A stretch of 64,000 nucleotides of DNA from Oscillospiraceae bacterium (GCA_022791315.1 JAAVYW010000025.1:47806-111805); one strand, 5' to 3'. Positions 1-8,347 are shown, counted from the stretch's first letter. A program made the numbers and translations. The notes: generated by a model not told the origin, from the letters alone.

Positions 1-12
1 GTTGATTGGCAG

Positions 13-52
13 GCTATCGGCGGATGGGGGATTTCGCTTTATGGGCCGATAG
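13..52 (+). repeat. Inverted repeat near left edge
   Basis: The arms CTATCGGC and GCCGATAG enclose about 24 bases that include TTTCGCTTTATGGG. The wording resembles parts of the dispersed hairpin element found elsewhere in the window (TTTCGCT..., CGATAG), so this may be the end of another copy. It lies just downstream of azlD, which is on the minus strand, but has no T-run for a classical terminator. Confidence 0.35.
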
Positions 53-85
53 GGGTGGCCTTTGCACGTTCTTTTGGGCGGGGCC

Positions 86-403
86 TTATAGAAAAGCCAA
101 AACGCGTTCGGCCAAAAAGACAACGGCAACGGCGCCAAGGGCCACGGTGAGGAGGCTTTTCCCCCGCCAGGCCAGGAACAGGGCGGCCAGGGAACCCAGG
201 GCGGCGGAGAGGGGGGAGGCGGTGGAGGTAAAGATGTCGGGGATTGTCATGGCGGCCAGGACGGCGTAGGGCACATAGTGCAGCAGCGAACGGAGGAAAC
301 GGCTGCGGATTTTTTTGCGCAGGAAGACAAAGGGGACCATCCTGGGCAGGTAGGTGACGAGGAACATGAGGAAAACGGCCAGGAGGATATGGGGTTCACG
401 CAT
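86..403 (-). CDS. azlD: AzlD family branched-chain amino acid transport protein
   Basis: This encodes a small membrane protein of about 105 residues, the usual AzlD size. It has three to four hydrophobic segments and the family-like stretch YLPRMVPFVFLRKKI near the N-terminus. AzlD is the small partner of AzlC; together they export branched-chain amino acids or analogues. The ATG at 403 was chosen because it lies 13 bases after the azlC stop with GGGGGTG in front. The frame stays open upstream, but that stretch overlaps azlC and has no family character. Translation is probably coupled to azlC. Confidence 0.85.
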   Translation of the reverse strand: MREPHILLAVFLMFLVTYLPRMVPFVFLRKKIRSRFLRSLLHYVPYAVLAAMTIPDIFTSTASPLSAALGSLAALFLAWRGKSLLTVALGAVAVVFLAERVLAFL

Positions 404-416
404 AACCGGCACCCCC

Positions 417-1136
417 TTAGGACTCTGCCGGTTCTTCCGGCAGAGGGCTGCGCAGGGCGGCCACCAGGGCAGCTGCCAGGGCACAGAGGATGATGCGCCA
501 GCCGCCGGAAATCATCCGCAGGCCAGGGAGGAAACTGAACAGCAGGCTGAGGATGCCGGACAGCAGGACAGCCAGGGCAATGGGCCGGGACTGGCGGGCC
601 GGGGGAACCAGGATAGCCAGGAACATGCCGTAGATGGCGATGCCCAATGCGCTGCGCACCATGGCGGGCAGCAGGCTGGTGATGGTGGCGCCTGCCAGCG
701 TACCCAGCGCCCAGCCCCAATAGGGCAGGAAAACCAGGCCCGCCAGATAGGGCGCGGTGAGGCGGCCCGGACGCTGGGAACCCACCCCGAACACCTCGTC
801 CGTGATGCCCATGGACAGGATAAGGCGGGAGAGGGTCTTCATGGCGGGGTCGGCCTTTTGCGCCAGGGAGAGGGACATCAGCAGATAGCGGATGTTGATG
901 ACTAGGGTAGTGACCGCTATCTCGGCCAGGCTGCCCCCTGCCAGGATGAGCGCCGTGCCGGCAAACTGGCCCGCAGAGGTGAGGTTTGTCATGGAAATCA
1001 GCACCGCCAGCCAAAAGGGCAGGCCGTTTTCTGTACACATCACGCCGAAGGTGAAGGACACCGACAGGTAGCCAAGGCAGATGGGGATACCGTCCCGTAA
1101 TCCTGCTGTGAATTCGTCCCGGGTTGTTTGGGTCAA
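417..1136 (-). CDS. azlC: AzlC family branched-chain amino acid permease
   Basis: A polytopic membrane protein of about 239 residues, the usual AzlC length. It opens with a GLRDGIPICLGYLSVSFTFG segment typical of the family and contains SMGITDEVFG, a conserved AzlC-like motif. With the adjacent azlD it should form a branched-chain amino acid exporter. The start is taken as TTG at 1136 behind GAGAGCAGGTG. A longer frame from TTG at 1184 is open, but the TATAAT of the likely promoter (1173-1178) falls inside it, so that start would not be transcribed. No Lrp-type regulator gene is adjacent. Confidence 0.88.
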   Translation of the reverse strand: MTQTTRDEFTAGLRDGIPICLGYLSVSFTFGVMCTENGLPFWLAVLISMTNLTSAGQFAGTALILAGGSLAEIAVTTLVINIRYLLMSLSLAQKADPAMKTLSRLILSMGITDEVFGVGSQRPGRLTAPYLAGLVFLPYWGWALGTLAGATITSLLPAMVRSALGIAIYGMFLAILVPPARQSRPIALAVLLSGILSLLFSFLPGLRMISGGWRIILCALAAALVAALRSPLPEEPAES

Positions 1137-1172
1137 GGTTGCACCTGCTCTCTTTTTGGGGATTTTGGGTCT

Positions 1173-1181
1173 ATTATAGCA
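1173..1181 (-). promoter_or_regulatory. Extended -10 promoter of azlCD
   Basis: The minus strand reads TGCTATAAT, a consensus extended -10 box, about 37 bases upstream of the chosen azlC TTG codon. No good -35 hexamer sits 17 bases upstream, which is common for extended -10 promoters. Confidence 0.6.
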
Positions 1182-1200
1182 CAAATGCGCAAGCCTAGAA

Positions 1201-1620
1201 ATAGGCAGGTTTTACAGTAGTTGTTATCGAAGCGCACCCATTTCTTCCTTCTTTCACACTTTCACAGCCCAATAGAACCGGGGCGTTCGGCGGTGTCCCA
1301 GCCGCCCCTAAGCGCCGTCCGCTTCCCTGCGGCGAGGCAGGGAAGCGGACTCAAAAAGGATTCAGGGTGGAACTGACAAGCCTGGCGGCAGGCGGACGGG
1401 GGCCTGAAAAGGCGGAGAGGGGGCGTGAAGTATCCCGATTAAGAGGAAAACCCGGAACGGGCGGGGTGTAAGGGTTAGAACACCGCCCAGGAGAGAAGGG
1501 GAGTTTCGCTCATTGCGTTGCCATGCCCATGGCAACGCAATTGGTTTTCCCTACGTGTGGACAGGGCCAGCTGCACTGGCCCGGGAAGTTTCATTCGCCT
1601 ACGGGCGTGCGGATTGGCGG
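1201..1620 (+). repeat. Intergenic region with hairpin-string element, copy B
   Basis: This stretch between azlC and the yhbD operon holds no convincing gene. Its right half carries marks of the dispersed element: TTTCGCTC, then a 14-base perfect inverted repeat (1512-1525 with 1528-1541, two-base loop), then GGCCAGCTGCACTGGCC, then the tail GAAGTTTCATTCGCCTACGGGCG at about 1584-1606. The tail is slightly diverged from the other copies. Confidence 0.6.
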
Positions 1621-1627
1621 AAAGCGC

Positions 1628-1656
1628 TTGACAATGTAACGATGTTATGGTATTAT
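1628..1656 (+). promoter_or_regulatory. Sigma-A promoter of the yhbD-bactofilin operon
   Basis: TTGACA at 1628-1633 and TATTAT at 1651-1656 are separated by exactly 17 bases. Two short inverted repeats (GCCCCCGGGGGC near 1670 and GCCAAGACCCTGTCTTGGC near 1691) follow in the leader before the TTG start of the first gene. Confidence 0.75.
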
Positions 1657-1749
1657 TATAGCAACAAAGCCCCCGGGGGCTCTTAAAAGTGCCAAGACCC
1701 TGTCTTGGCAAGCTGGGGTGACGGGGGGAAGAGAAGGGAGGAGACCTTT

Positions 1750-2400
1750 TTGGAGGAACAGCTGATTACCAAAAAGGAACTTTTGCAGATTACGGGGATT
1801 TCCTATGGGTCTCTCTACCGGTGGAAGCGGAAGAAACTGATTCCGGATGAGTGGTTTATCCACCGGGCAACGTATACGGGGCAGGAGACTTTTTTCCCCA
1901 AGGAGAAGATTCTGGAACGGATTGAGAAGATTAAAAACCTGAAGGACGGGATGTCCCTGGATGACATTGCCGAGACCTTTTCGCCGGTGGCCCGGAAAGT
2001 GGAGGCCACGGCGGAGGGGGCTGTGGCCCAGGGGATTGCCCCGGCTGCTGCTGCGGAACTCTACCGGCAGGTGACAAACAGCGGGGGGCCCTATGATTTC
2101 GGGGCGCTCTTTGGGCTCTACCTGCTGGGGAGGCTGCTGCAGGAGGGAACGGTAATCCGGGACGAGGCGGTGGAGGCGGTAAAGCTGCTGCTGGCAACTG
2201 AGAACCCTGCGGGGAAGGAGCTCCTGCTGCTGCGGAAAATGGGGGTGGGCATCTTCTTGCTGGCCCCGGAGGGGACGGCCTTTGCAGCAGATGGGGACAC
2301 CAACCTGGTGCTGCGGCTCCCCCTCTCCCAGTGGATGGCGCAGCTCAAGGAGAAGCTGGGTACCACGGGACTGGACGAAGAGGCGGGGACAGAGGAGTAA
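1750..2400 (+). CDS. yhbD: YhbD family protein (DUF4004), MerR-like N-terminus
   Basis: A protein of about 216 residues. The N-terminal 70 residues (ITKKELLQITGISYGSLYRWKRKKLIP, then WFIH...TGQETFFP) have the form of a MerR-like winged helix and match the YhbD/DUF4004 family. In Bacillus a YhbD gene precedes two bactofilin genes (yhbE, yhbF), and the same order occurs here. The rest is helical, with an alanine-rich middle. The start is TTG at 1750, preceded by GGGAGGAGA. An upstream in-frame codon at 1705 lies in the leader inverted repeat and lacks a ribosome site. Its role is unproven; a regulator or partner of the bactofilins is likely from context. Confidence 0.8.
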   Translation: MEEQLITKKELLQITGISYGSLYRWKRKKLIPDEWFIHRATYTGQETFFPKEKILERIEKIKNLKDGMSLDDIAETFSPVARKVEATAEGAVAQGIAPAAAAELYRQVTNSGGPYDFGALFGLYLLGRLLQEGTVIRDEAVEAVKLLLATENPAGKELLLLRKMGVGIFLLAPEGTAFAADGDTNLVLRLPLSQWMAQLKEKLGTTGLDEEAGTEE

Positions 2401-2452
2401 TCAAGGCCAAATGAGAGAAAGGCGCTTTCCAGGGAAAGCGGTTGGGTGATAG

Positions 2453-3238
2453 ATGATGAGTGAAAAGAATAGCAGCATTTCGGGCGTGGGGACCATTGCC
2501 AGCGGGGAGTACGGGCAGATTCACCTCTCCGGGTCGGGGACGATTACGGGGGATGTGGTGTGTGAAGGTTTGCAGACCTCTGGGTCCAGCCATGCCAAGG
2601 GGAAGGTAGAATGCAGGGGGGCAGTGGTTACCTCGGGCGCTTTTCACGGGGAAGGCGATGTGAAGGCAGTGGAGGTACACACCTCTGGGTCCAGCCACTT
2701 TGGTGGCAATCTCACAGTGGAGAAGAGGATAAAGACTTCCGGCAGCACACGCGTGGAGGGGAACCTGGAAGTGGAAAGCGCGGAGACCAGCGGTTCCCTC
2801 TCGGTGGGAGGGAACCTGAATGCCAGTAAGCTGCACACCTCCGGAAAGCTGGAGGTGGGGAAGGACTGCGCGGCAGAGGAATTTTCCAGCTCCGGGCGGC
2901 TGGACATCGGCGGGCTGCTGAATGCAGGCACGGTGGAAATTGAGCTGAGTTCCACGGCGGACAGCATGGTGAGGGAAATCGGCGGTGAGAAAATTACAGT
3001 GATCTGGAAGCCGGCGCTCTCCCTCCTGAACCGGATTTTCGGCGCGAACCGGAACACTATGCTGGAGACAGAAGTGATTGAAGGGGACGAAGTGAAGCTG
3101 GAACAGACGCGGGTGAAGGTGGTACGGGGACGTGACGTGACCATTGGCGCAGGCTGTTATGCCAAGCTGGTGGAGTACAGCGGCGTATTGCGGGTGGCGG
3201 ATGGAGCCACTGTGGAACAGCAGGTAAAAGTGGACTAG
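2453..3238 (+). CDS. Bactofilin-like polymer-forming protein (YhbE/BacE type)
   Basis: A protein of 261 residues dominated by a right-handed beta-helix pattern with a 17-residue coil. Successive turns read SGS.xVxGNLxVxxxxT, for example TSGSTRVEGNLEVESAE and TSGSLSVGGNLNASKLH. Bactofilins polymerise without nucleotide into cytoskeletal filaments. The C-terminal 90 residues (GGEKITVIW, RVKVVRGRDVTIGAGC, ATVEQQVKVD) are shared with the next gene, so the two are paralogues. It lies 52 bases after yhbD and 17 bases before the second bactofilin, in one operon. ATG at 2453 or 2456 could be the start. In Bacillus the equivalents act in motility; that role is not shown here. Confidence 0.8.
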   Translation: MMSEKNSSISGVGTIASGEYGQIHLSGSGTITGDVVCEGLQTSGSSHAKGKVECRGAVVTSGAFHGEGDVKAVEVHTSGSSHFGGNLTVEKRIKTSGSTRVEGNLEVESAETSGSLSVGGNLNASKLHTSGKLEVGKDCAAEEFSSSGRLDIGGLLNAGTVEIELSSTADSMVREIGGEKITVIWKPALSLLNRIFGANRNTMLETEVIEGDEVKLEQTRVKVVRGRDVTIGAGCYAKLVEYSGVLRVADGATVEQQVKVD

Positions 3239-3255
3239 GGAAGGAGTGGAACAAA

Positions 3256-4680
3256 ATGGGAATGGACAGGAGAAATGGAGGCGTTTTCCAGGAAATAGAG
3301 CTGGAAGACAACACGGTATTTGTCTCGGATGTGACCTGCGAGGAGATGGAGGCCCAGGACAGCCTGGAAGTGGAGGGAAACCTCTGGTGCCATGGGACGC
3401 TGGAATCTGACGACCGAGTGCGGGTGCGGGACAATTGCAGCATCGGCTCGGCGGAGCTCTCGGGCTCCCTTACGGTGGGGGGAGACGGGGAAATTGACAA
3501 GCTGAACGCGAATGACGACGTACAGATTGGCGGCAGTTTTAACGGCGGGACGGTGAATATTTCCGGCTCCCTTACGGTGGGGAGAGACGGGAAAATCGAC
3601 GAACTGGAGGAGAATGGCGGCGTGCAGATTGGCGGCAGCTTTGAGGGCGGGACGGCGGATATTTCGGGCTCCCTTACAGTGGGGAAAGACGGGGAAATCG
3701 GCCAGCTGGACGCCAGCGGGAGCGTGACTATCGGTGGCAGCCTCAACGCTGAGACAGTAGACAGTTCCGGCTCCCTTACCGTGGGGCAGGATTTGGAACT
3801 GGACCACCTGGATGCCTCCGGCAGCGTGAAGGTAGGCGGGAGCCTGAGAGCCGAGACAGTGGATTTGAGCCATTCCCTTACGGTGGGGGACAGTCTGGAG
3901 GCCAATGTGCTGGACAGCTCTGGCGGTGTACGGGTGGGCGGAGACCTGGACGCGGACAACATTGACCTGAGCGGCTCGCTGGATGTGGGGGGCAACCTGA
4001 AAACCCAAGTGCTGGACACCTCCGGCAGCGTACATGTGGGCGGGGATGTGGAGGGCGGGGATTTGAGCCTCTCCGGCTCTCTGGCCGTGAAGGGCCAATG
4101 CCGGGCCGATAAGCTGGACAGCTCTGGCAGTATCCGGGCGGAACAGGGGTTGGAGGTGCTGGAACTGGACGCCTCCAGCAGCGTGAAGGTGGGGGAAAAC
4201 CTGCGGGCAGACCGTATCGACGTCTCGGGAAGCCTGGAAGTGGAGGGAAACCTCTCCTGCCGGGAGGGGGATTTCTCCGGCCCTGTACAGGTAAAGGGCA
4301 ACATGGAGCTGGGAGAGGGAGAGTTCTCCGGCCAGCTCCTGGCGGAAAAGGACTGCCAGGGGGAGCGGCTGCACTTCTATGGGAAAGTCGTAGTGGGCGG
4401 GCTGCTCAACGCCGAACGCCTGAAAATCTATCTTTGCGAGGACAGCAGCGCCGCCGAAGTGGGCGGCGGCAGGATTACCATTGCCCAGGAGAAGAAGCGG
4501 GGCCGTTTGAAAGCTCAGAGTATTGAGGGCGAAGAGCTGGATTTGGAGGCTGTGGAGGCCCGCGTTGTACGGGGCAACATTGTGCGTATCGGCGCAGGCT
4601 GCCGGATTGGGTTGGCGGAGTACACCCAGGACATTGAAATTGAACCCGGCGCTGTGGTGGAACAGCAGGTTAGAGTGTAG
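3256..4680 (+). CDS. Large bactofilin-like protein with nine 34-residue repeats
   Basis: A 474-residue paralogue of the preceding bactofilin. From about residue 70 to 375 it consists of nine consecutive 34-residue units, each two 17-residue beta-helix coils. The units open with SGSLTVG and continue with a GGSL or VGGDL turn. At DNA level the units are recent-looking 102-base repeats, with near-identical TCCGGCTCCCTTACGGTGGGG blocks. The C-terminus (GGGRITIAQ, ARVVRGNIVRIGAGC, VVEQQVRV) matches the smaller paralogue. Start ATG at 3256 follows AAGGAGTGG. The usual bactofilin core is about 120-150 residues, so this is a long, expanded form. It probably builds or spaces a cell-envelope filament together with its neighbour. 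Confidence 0.78.
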   Translation: MGMDRRNGGVFQEIELEDNTVFVSDVTCEEMEAQDSLEVEGNLWCHGTLESDDRVRVRDNCSIGSAELSGSLTVGGDGEIDKLNANDDVQIGGSFNGGTVNISGSLTVGRDGKIDELEENGGVQIGGSFEGGTADISGSLTVGKDGEIGQLDASGSVTIGGSLNAETVDSSGSLTVGQDLELDHLDASGSVKVGGSLRAETVDLSHSLTVGDSLEANVLDSSGGVRVGGDLDADNIDLSGSLDVGGNLKTQVLDTSGSVHVGGDVEGGDLSLSGSLAVKGQCRADKLDSSGSIRAEQGLEVLELDASSSVKVGENLRADRIDVSGSLEVEGNLSCREGDFSGPVQVKGNMELGEGEFSGQLLAEKDCQGERLHFYGKVVVGGLLNAERLKIYLCEDSSAAEVGGGRITIAQEKKRGRLKAQSIEGEELDLEAVEARVVRGNIVRIGAGCRIGLAEYTQDIEIEPGAVVEQQVRV

Positions 4681-4699
4681 AGAACCCCACCCATGCAGG

Positions 4700-4731
4700 C
4701 CCAGCGGGGGCAGAGCTCCCGCTGGGTTTTT
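4700..4731 (+). terminator. Terminator of the yhbD-bactofilin operon
   Basis: The stem CCCAGCGGG pairs with CCCGCTGGG around a nine-base loop and is followed by TTTTT. It lies 20 bases after the second bactofilin stop. Confidence 0.85.
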
Positions 4732-4785
4732 GTGTGCGGGCCTGTTGGCCGGTGGGGGGCTCTGGCTTTTTTCCGCTCAATCCGT

Positions 4786-4791
4786 TATAAT
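4786..4791 (+). promoter_or_regulatory. -10 box upstream of SLOG gene
   Basis: TATAAT lies 25 bases before the chosen ATG. The hexamer 17 bases upstream (TGGCTT) is a poor -35. Confidence 0.5.
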
Positions 4792-4816
4792 GGGGACAGA
4801 CTGGGGAGGGATGGAC

Positions 4817-5341
4817 ATGCGGGAGCGGGAGGTGTGCTGTGCATTCAGCGGGCACAGGCCCCATAAATTACCGGAAAATGGGGACGAAAAATCCAACCAA
4901 ATTATGATGTGCAAGCACTTTCTTTTTGGCGAAATTGACAGGGCAATTGCCCACGGATACCGGGAATTCCTCTGCGGGATGGCGATGGGAACAGACCTCT
5001 GGTGTGCTGAAATCGTCCTTTCCCTGCGGCGGAACAACCCCCAGATTTCCCTCCATGCTGTTCTGCCCTGGCGGACACAGGCCAGCGCCTGGCCCCCGGA
5101 ATGGCAGCGCCGCTACCGCGCCGCCCTGGAACAGGCGGACGAAATTACCCAGCTCTCGGAGCACTATTATAAAGGCTGTTTTCTCCTGCGCAATCGGTTC
5201 CTGGTGGAGCACGCCAGCCGCTTGATTGCCCTTTGTATTGGCGGTCAGGGCGGCACCGGCGCCACCCTGCGCCTGGCTCGGGAAGCCGGGCTGGAGGTCT
5301 TTTGCTATGACCCCACCTTGCTCTGGCAGATGCAATTATAG
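4817..5341 (+). CDS. SLOG-domain protein (YpsA/DUF1273-like)
   Basis: A protein of about 174 residues beginning CCAFSGHRPHKLP, with FLCGMAMGTDLWCAE, LHAVLPWRTQA and GGQGGTGATLRLAREAG following. This order is typical of the YpsA-like branch of the SLOG superfamily, Rossmann-like proteins thought to bind nucleotide-type ligands. The ATG at 4817 is preferred over 4811 because GGAGGG then stands at a normal distance. The gene has its own promoter-like box and is closed by a strong terminator, so it appears monocistronic. The biochemical function of the family is not settled. Confidence 0.75.
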   Translation: MREREVCCAFSGHRPHKLPENGDEKSNQIMMCKHFLFGEIDRAIAHGYREFLCGMAMGTDLWCAEIVLSLRRNNPQISLHAVLPWRTQASAWPPEWQRRYRAALEQADEITQLSEHYYKGCFLLRNRFLVEHASRLIALCIGGQGGTGATLRLAREAGLEVFCYDPTLLWQMQL

Positions 5342-5352
5342 CGTCTCTCTCA

Positions 5353-5399
5353 AGAGAACGACTGTCCTTTATACACGGACAGTCGTTCTCTGTGTTTTT
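5353..5399 (+). terminator. Strong terminator after SLOG gene
   Basis: A perfect 15-base stem (AGAGAACGACTGTCC with its complement) and a nine-base loop are followed by a run of five T within GTGTTTTTG. Confidence 0.9.
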
Positions 5400-5513
5400 G
5401 GGGGCGGGGTGGGGAAATTGGGGTGGGTGAGACAGGCAGGAGGGGTTGGAGGCGCGGGGATGAGGGAGGAAGCGGCTGGGGGAGTTGGAGGGGAATGGGC
5501 GGCCGAGGCTGTG

Positions 5514-5541
5514 TTGACATTTTTTCTGGTTCGCATATAAT
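5514..5541 (+). promoter_or_regulatory. serC promoter
   Basis: TTGACA (5514-5519) and TATAAT (5536-5541) with a 16-base spacer give a near-perfect sigma-A promoter. Transcription would start near 5548, leaving a leader of about 120 bases before serC. Confidence 0.8.
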
Positions 5542-5570
5542 AGAAGAAACACCTTTGTTTTAACAGGGTA

Positions 5571-5645
5571 AACCGAGAAACAGGAAGGGGCCCGAGGCCC
5601 GGTTGTTTTTTGGAAGTTGGGTGGGGACGCCGGAGCGTGCCCCTG
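5571..5645 (+). promoter_or_regulatory. serC: Structured serC leader, possible attenuator
   Basis: AACCG at 5571 can pair with CGGTT at 5600-5604, enclosing an inner GGGCC/GGCCC hairpin. A six-T run (5606-5611) follows directly, which is terminator-like. A second GC-rich hairpin lies at about 5623-5645 before the AGGAGG site. No T-box signature is present. The arrangement would allow transcription attenuation of serine synthesis, but no sensor is recognisable. Confidence 0.4.
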
Positions 5646-5668
5646 ACAGGGATAGGAGGAGAAAGGGA

Positions 5669-6754
5669 ATGAAACGAGTATATAATTTCAGCGCGGGGCC
5701 TTCCGTGCTGCCGGAGTGGGTATTGCAAAAGGCGGCGGAGGAGATGCTGGATTACCAGGGCAGCGGGCAGTCGGTGATGGAGATGTCCCACCGCTCCAAG
5801 GTGTATGAGGGGATTATCCAGGGCTGCGAGGCGCTGCTGCGCAAGACCATGAATATCCCGGACAATTACAAGGTGCTGTTTTTACAGGGCGGGGCGTCTT
5901 CCCAGTTTGCCATGATTCCGCTGAATTTGATGAACGGGACGGGCAAGGCGGACTTTGTGCTCACCGGCCAGTGGGCGAAAAAGGCCTACAGCGAGGCCAA
6001 AAAATACGGGGAGTGCAGGGTGATTGCCTCCAGCGAAGACAAGGTTTACACCTATATCCCCAAGCTGGACCCGGCCTCCTTTACCAAGGATGCGGACTAT
6101 TTCCACATCTGCCTGAACAATACGATTTACGGCACGGTGTACCATGAGCTGCCCCAGACAGGGAATGTGCCGCTGATTGCCGATTTGTCCTCCTGCATCC
6201 TCTCGGAGCCCATTGACGTGTCGAAATTCGGCATGGTGTATGCGGGGGCGCAGAAGAATATGGGGCCTGCGGGGCTGACCGTGGCGATTATCCGGGAGGA
6301 CCTGATTGGCCATGCCAGGGAGATTACCCCCACGATGTTTGACTACAAGACCCACGTGGACAACGACTCCATGTACAACACGCCGCCCACCTATGCCATT
6401 TACATCTGCGGGCTGGTGCTGGAATGGCTTAACGATGTGGTGGGCGGGCTGGACAAGATGGCCCAGCGCAACCGGGCCAAGGCCGCCATGCTCTATGAGT
6501 TCCTGGACCAGAGCAAGCTGTTCCGGGGCACAGTGGTGAAGGAGGACCGCTCTATCATGAACATCCCCTTTGTCACCGGGGATGAGGAGATGGACAAGAA
6601 ATTCGTGAAGGCCGCCGAGGCTGCCGGGTTTGTCAACTTGAAGGGACACCGGACCGTGGGCGGGATGCGCGCTTCCATCTATAACGCCATGCCCATCCAG
6701 GGGATTCAGGATTTGGTGGATTTCATGGGCAAGTTTGAGAAAGAGAACGCCTAA
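5669..6754 (+). CDS. serC: Phosphoserine aminotransferase
   Basis: SerC converts 3-phosphohydroxypyruvate and glutamate to phosphoserine and 2-oxoglutarate, using PLP. The 361 residues match the normal length. The start FSAGPSVLP is the family signature, and QGGASSQF and VYAGAQKNMGPAG are present; the lysine of the latter (residue 196) should carry PLP. ATG at 5669 lies behind AGGAGGAG. The next gene is serA, so two of the three serine-pathway steps sit together; no serB is seen in the window. Confidence 0.97.
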   Translation: MKRVYNFSAGPSVLPEWVLQKAAEEMLDYQGSGQSVMEMSHRSKVYEGIIQGCEALLRKTMNIPDNYKVLFLQGGASSQFAMIPLNLMNGTGKADFVLTGQWAKKAYSEAKKYGECRVIASSEDKVYTYIPKLDPASFTKDADYFHICLNNTIYGTVYHELPQTGNVPLIADLSSCILSEPIDVSKFGMVYAGAQKNMGPAGLTVAIIREDLIGHAREITPTMFDYKTHVDNDSMYNTPPTYAIYICGLVLEWLNDVVGGLDKMAQRNRAKAAMLYEFLDQSKLFRGTVVKEDRSIMNIPFVTGDEEMDKKFVKAAEAAGFVNLKGHRTVGGMRASIYNAMPIQGIQDLVDFMGKFEKENA

Positions 6755-6907
6755 GAGTTTTTTCAGGGGGTTCGCCCCCTTCGGGGTGCGCGGCCAATCC
6801 GGCCGCTCGCTCCATCTTTAGGGTTTATACGGCTCCTGGGCGCGGCTTCCTCACGGGGGCGGGGTGCGTGGCGGGGGAGAGCGGGATTGGAAGGGAGATT
6901 GATTGAG

Positions 6908-8068
6908 ATGTATCAGGTGAAGCTGATGAATAAAATCGCGGCCTGCGGGCTGGAGGTGCTGGATGACTCCTACACCTGCGGGGAGGGCATTGAGAACCCG
7001 GATGCGATTCTGGTGCGCAGCGCAGCGCTGCACGACATGGAATTCCCCGAGAGCCTGCGGGCCATTGCCCGGGCAGGGGCGGGCACCAACAACATCCCGG
7101 TGGAGGCCTGCAGCGAGCGGGGCATTGTGGTCTTTAACACGCCGGGGGCAAACGCCAACGCGGTGAAGGAGCTGGTGCTGTGCGGGCTGCTGATGGCCTC
7201 CCGGAAAATTGTGCCGGCGCTGAACTGGGCCCAGACCCTGAAGGGCCAGGGCGACCAGGTGCTGAAGCTGGTGGAAAAGGGTAAGGGGGCCTTTGTGGGG
7301 CCGGAGATTAAGGGGAAAAAGCTGGGCGTCATCGGCCTGGGGGCCATTGGCGTGCTGGTGGCAAACAGCGCCGCCAGCCTGGGGATGACGGTGTATGGCT
7401 ACGACCCCTATCTGTCGGTGGACGCGGCCTGGGGGCTCTCCCGCCGGATTATCCACGCCAAGAGCGTGGAGGAAATCTATGCCCAGTGCGACTATATCAC
7501 CGTGCATGTGCCGCTTAACGACAAGACCAAGCACATGATTGGGCAGGAGGCCCTGGGGATGATGAAGCCCACCGCCGCAGTGCTCAACTTCTCCCGGGAT
7601 GAGCTGGTGGACGGGGAGGCCGTGCTGGCGGCGCTGGAAAAAGACACGCTGCGGTGCTATGTCACCGATTTCCCCACGGACAACATGCTGGGGAATGAAA
7701 AGGTGGTGGCCCTGCCCCATCTGGGCGCCTCCACCCCGGAATCGGAGGACAACTGCGCGGTGATGGCTGCCCAGGAAATCCGGGATTACCTGGAAAACGG
7801 CAACATCGTCAACTCCGTGAACTTCCCGAATGCCGTGATGGAGCGCAGCGGGAAATACCGGTATGGGATTCTGCACCGGAATATCCCCTCCATGATTTCC
7901 CAGGCCACCAATGCCTTTGCGGAGCAGGGGATTAATATCGAGAACATGATGAACAAATCCAAGAAGGACTATGCCTATACCGTGATTGACGCGGAGGAGA
8001 AGAGCCAGGCGGTGATTGACCGCATCTCCGCCGTGGACGGCGTGGTGAAGGTGAACTTATACGAATAA
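6908..8068 (+). CDS. serA: D-3-phosphoglycerate dehydrogenase
   Basis: SerA oxidises 3-phosphoglycerate with NAD, the first committed step of serine synthesis. The protein has about 386 residues. A GLGAIG dinucleotide-binding loop is at residues 143-148. The active-site stretches FSRDELVDGEA and PHLGASTPESEDN (catalytic histidine) follow. A C-terminal ACT domain of about 70 residues (IPSMISQATNAFAEQGINIE...) probably senses serine. This is the short SerA type, without the extra intervening domain. ATG at 6908 follows GGAAGGGAG; an in-frame TTG at 6887 is less well placed. The 150-base gap after serC has only small GC-rich hairpins, so co-transcription is likely. Confidence 0.96.
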   Translation: MYQVKLMNKIAACGLEVLDDSYTCGEGIENPDAILVRSAALHDMEFPESLRAIARAGAGTNNIPVEACSERGIVVFNTPGANANAVKELVLCGLLMASRKIVPALNWAQTLKGQGDQVLKLVEKGKGAFVGPEIKGKKLGVIGLGAIGVLVANSAASLGMTVYGYDPYLSVDAAWGLSRRIIHAKSVEEIYAQCDYITVHVPLNDKTKHMIGQEALGMMKPTAAVLNFSRDELVDGEAVLAALEKDTLRCYVTDFPTDNMLGNEKVVALPHLGASTPESEDNCAVMAAQEIRDYLENGNIVNSVNFPNAVMERSGKYRYGILHRNIPSMISQATNAFAEQGINIENMMNKSKKDYAYTVIDAEEKSQAVIDRISAVDGVVKVNLYE

Positions 8069-8084
8069 GACGGCAGACAGAAAA

Positions 8085-8115
8085 CCAGGGGAGCCGCCGG
8101 GCTCCCCTGGTTTTT
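8085..8115 (+). terminator. Terminator of serC-serA
   Basis: CCAGGGGAGC pairs with GCTCCCCTGG around a six-base loop, followed by TTTTT. Confidence 0.88.
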
Positions 8116-8159
8116 GCCCGGATGACGGACAAGACAGGCACCATTCTATTGTCAAAAAA

Positions 8160-8294
8160 GTCCCTGCGTTCGCAGACGCATTTCAATCCCTGCAAAGCAG
8201 GCAAATTTTCCGGCGGCTTTGCCGTCGAAAAATTTTCTCCTATTTTTGCAAGTGTGTCCCGCCTTGGCGGGATGCGCGCGGCAAAAATGCAACG
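8160..8294 (+). repeat. Structured repeat, copy 1 (inverted partner at 12775)
   Basis: About 130 bases that recur in reverse orientation at 12775-12899. Shared blocks include GGCAAATTTTCCG, GTCGAAAAATTTTC, TTTTTGCAA and GCGCGCGGCAAAAATGC. Between them are short variable stem-loops (GGCGGCTTTGCCGTC, CCCGCCTTGGCGGG). No protein is encoded. Confidence 0.7.
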
Positions 8295-8347
8295 CCAACG
8301 GCGTCGGCGTTAGCCCGGCGGAAGGCCGCAGGCCTGGAGCGGGCTTT

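Noticed and set aside
1137..1184. N-terminal extension of AzlC to TTG 1184
   Set aside because: The extension contains the TATAAT of the likely promoter, and the TTG at 1136 has a ribosome site.
3057..4374. Long minus-strand frames opposite the bactofilins
   Set aside because: They mirror the repeat DNA of the plus-strand genes, have no start signals and show Pro/Ser/His-rich shadow composition.
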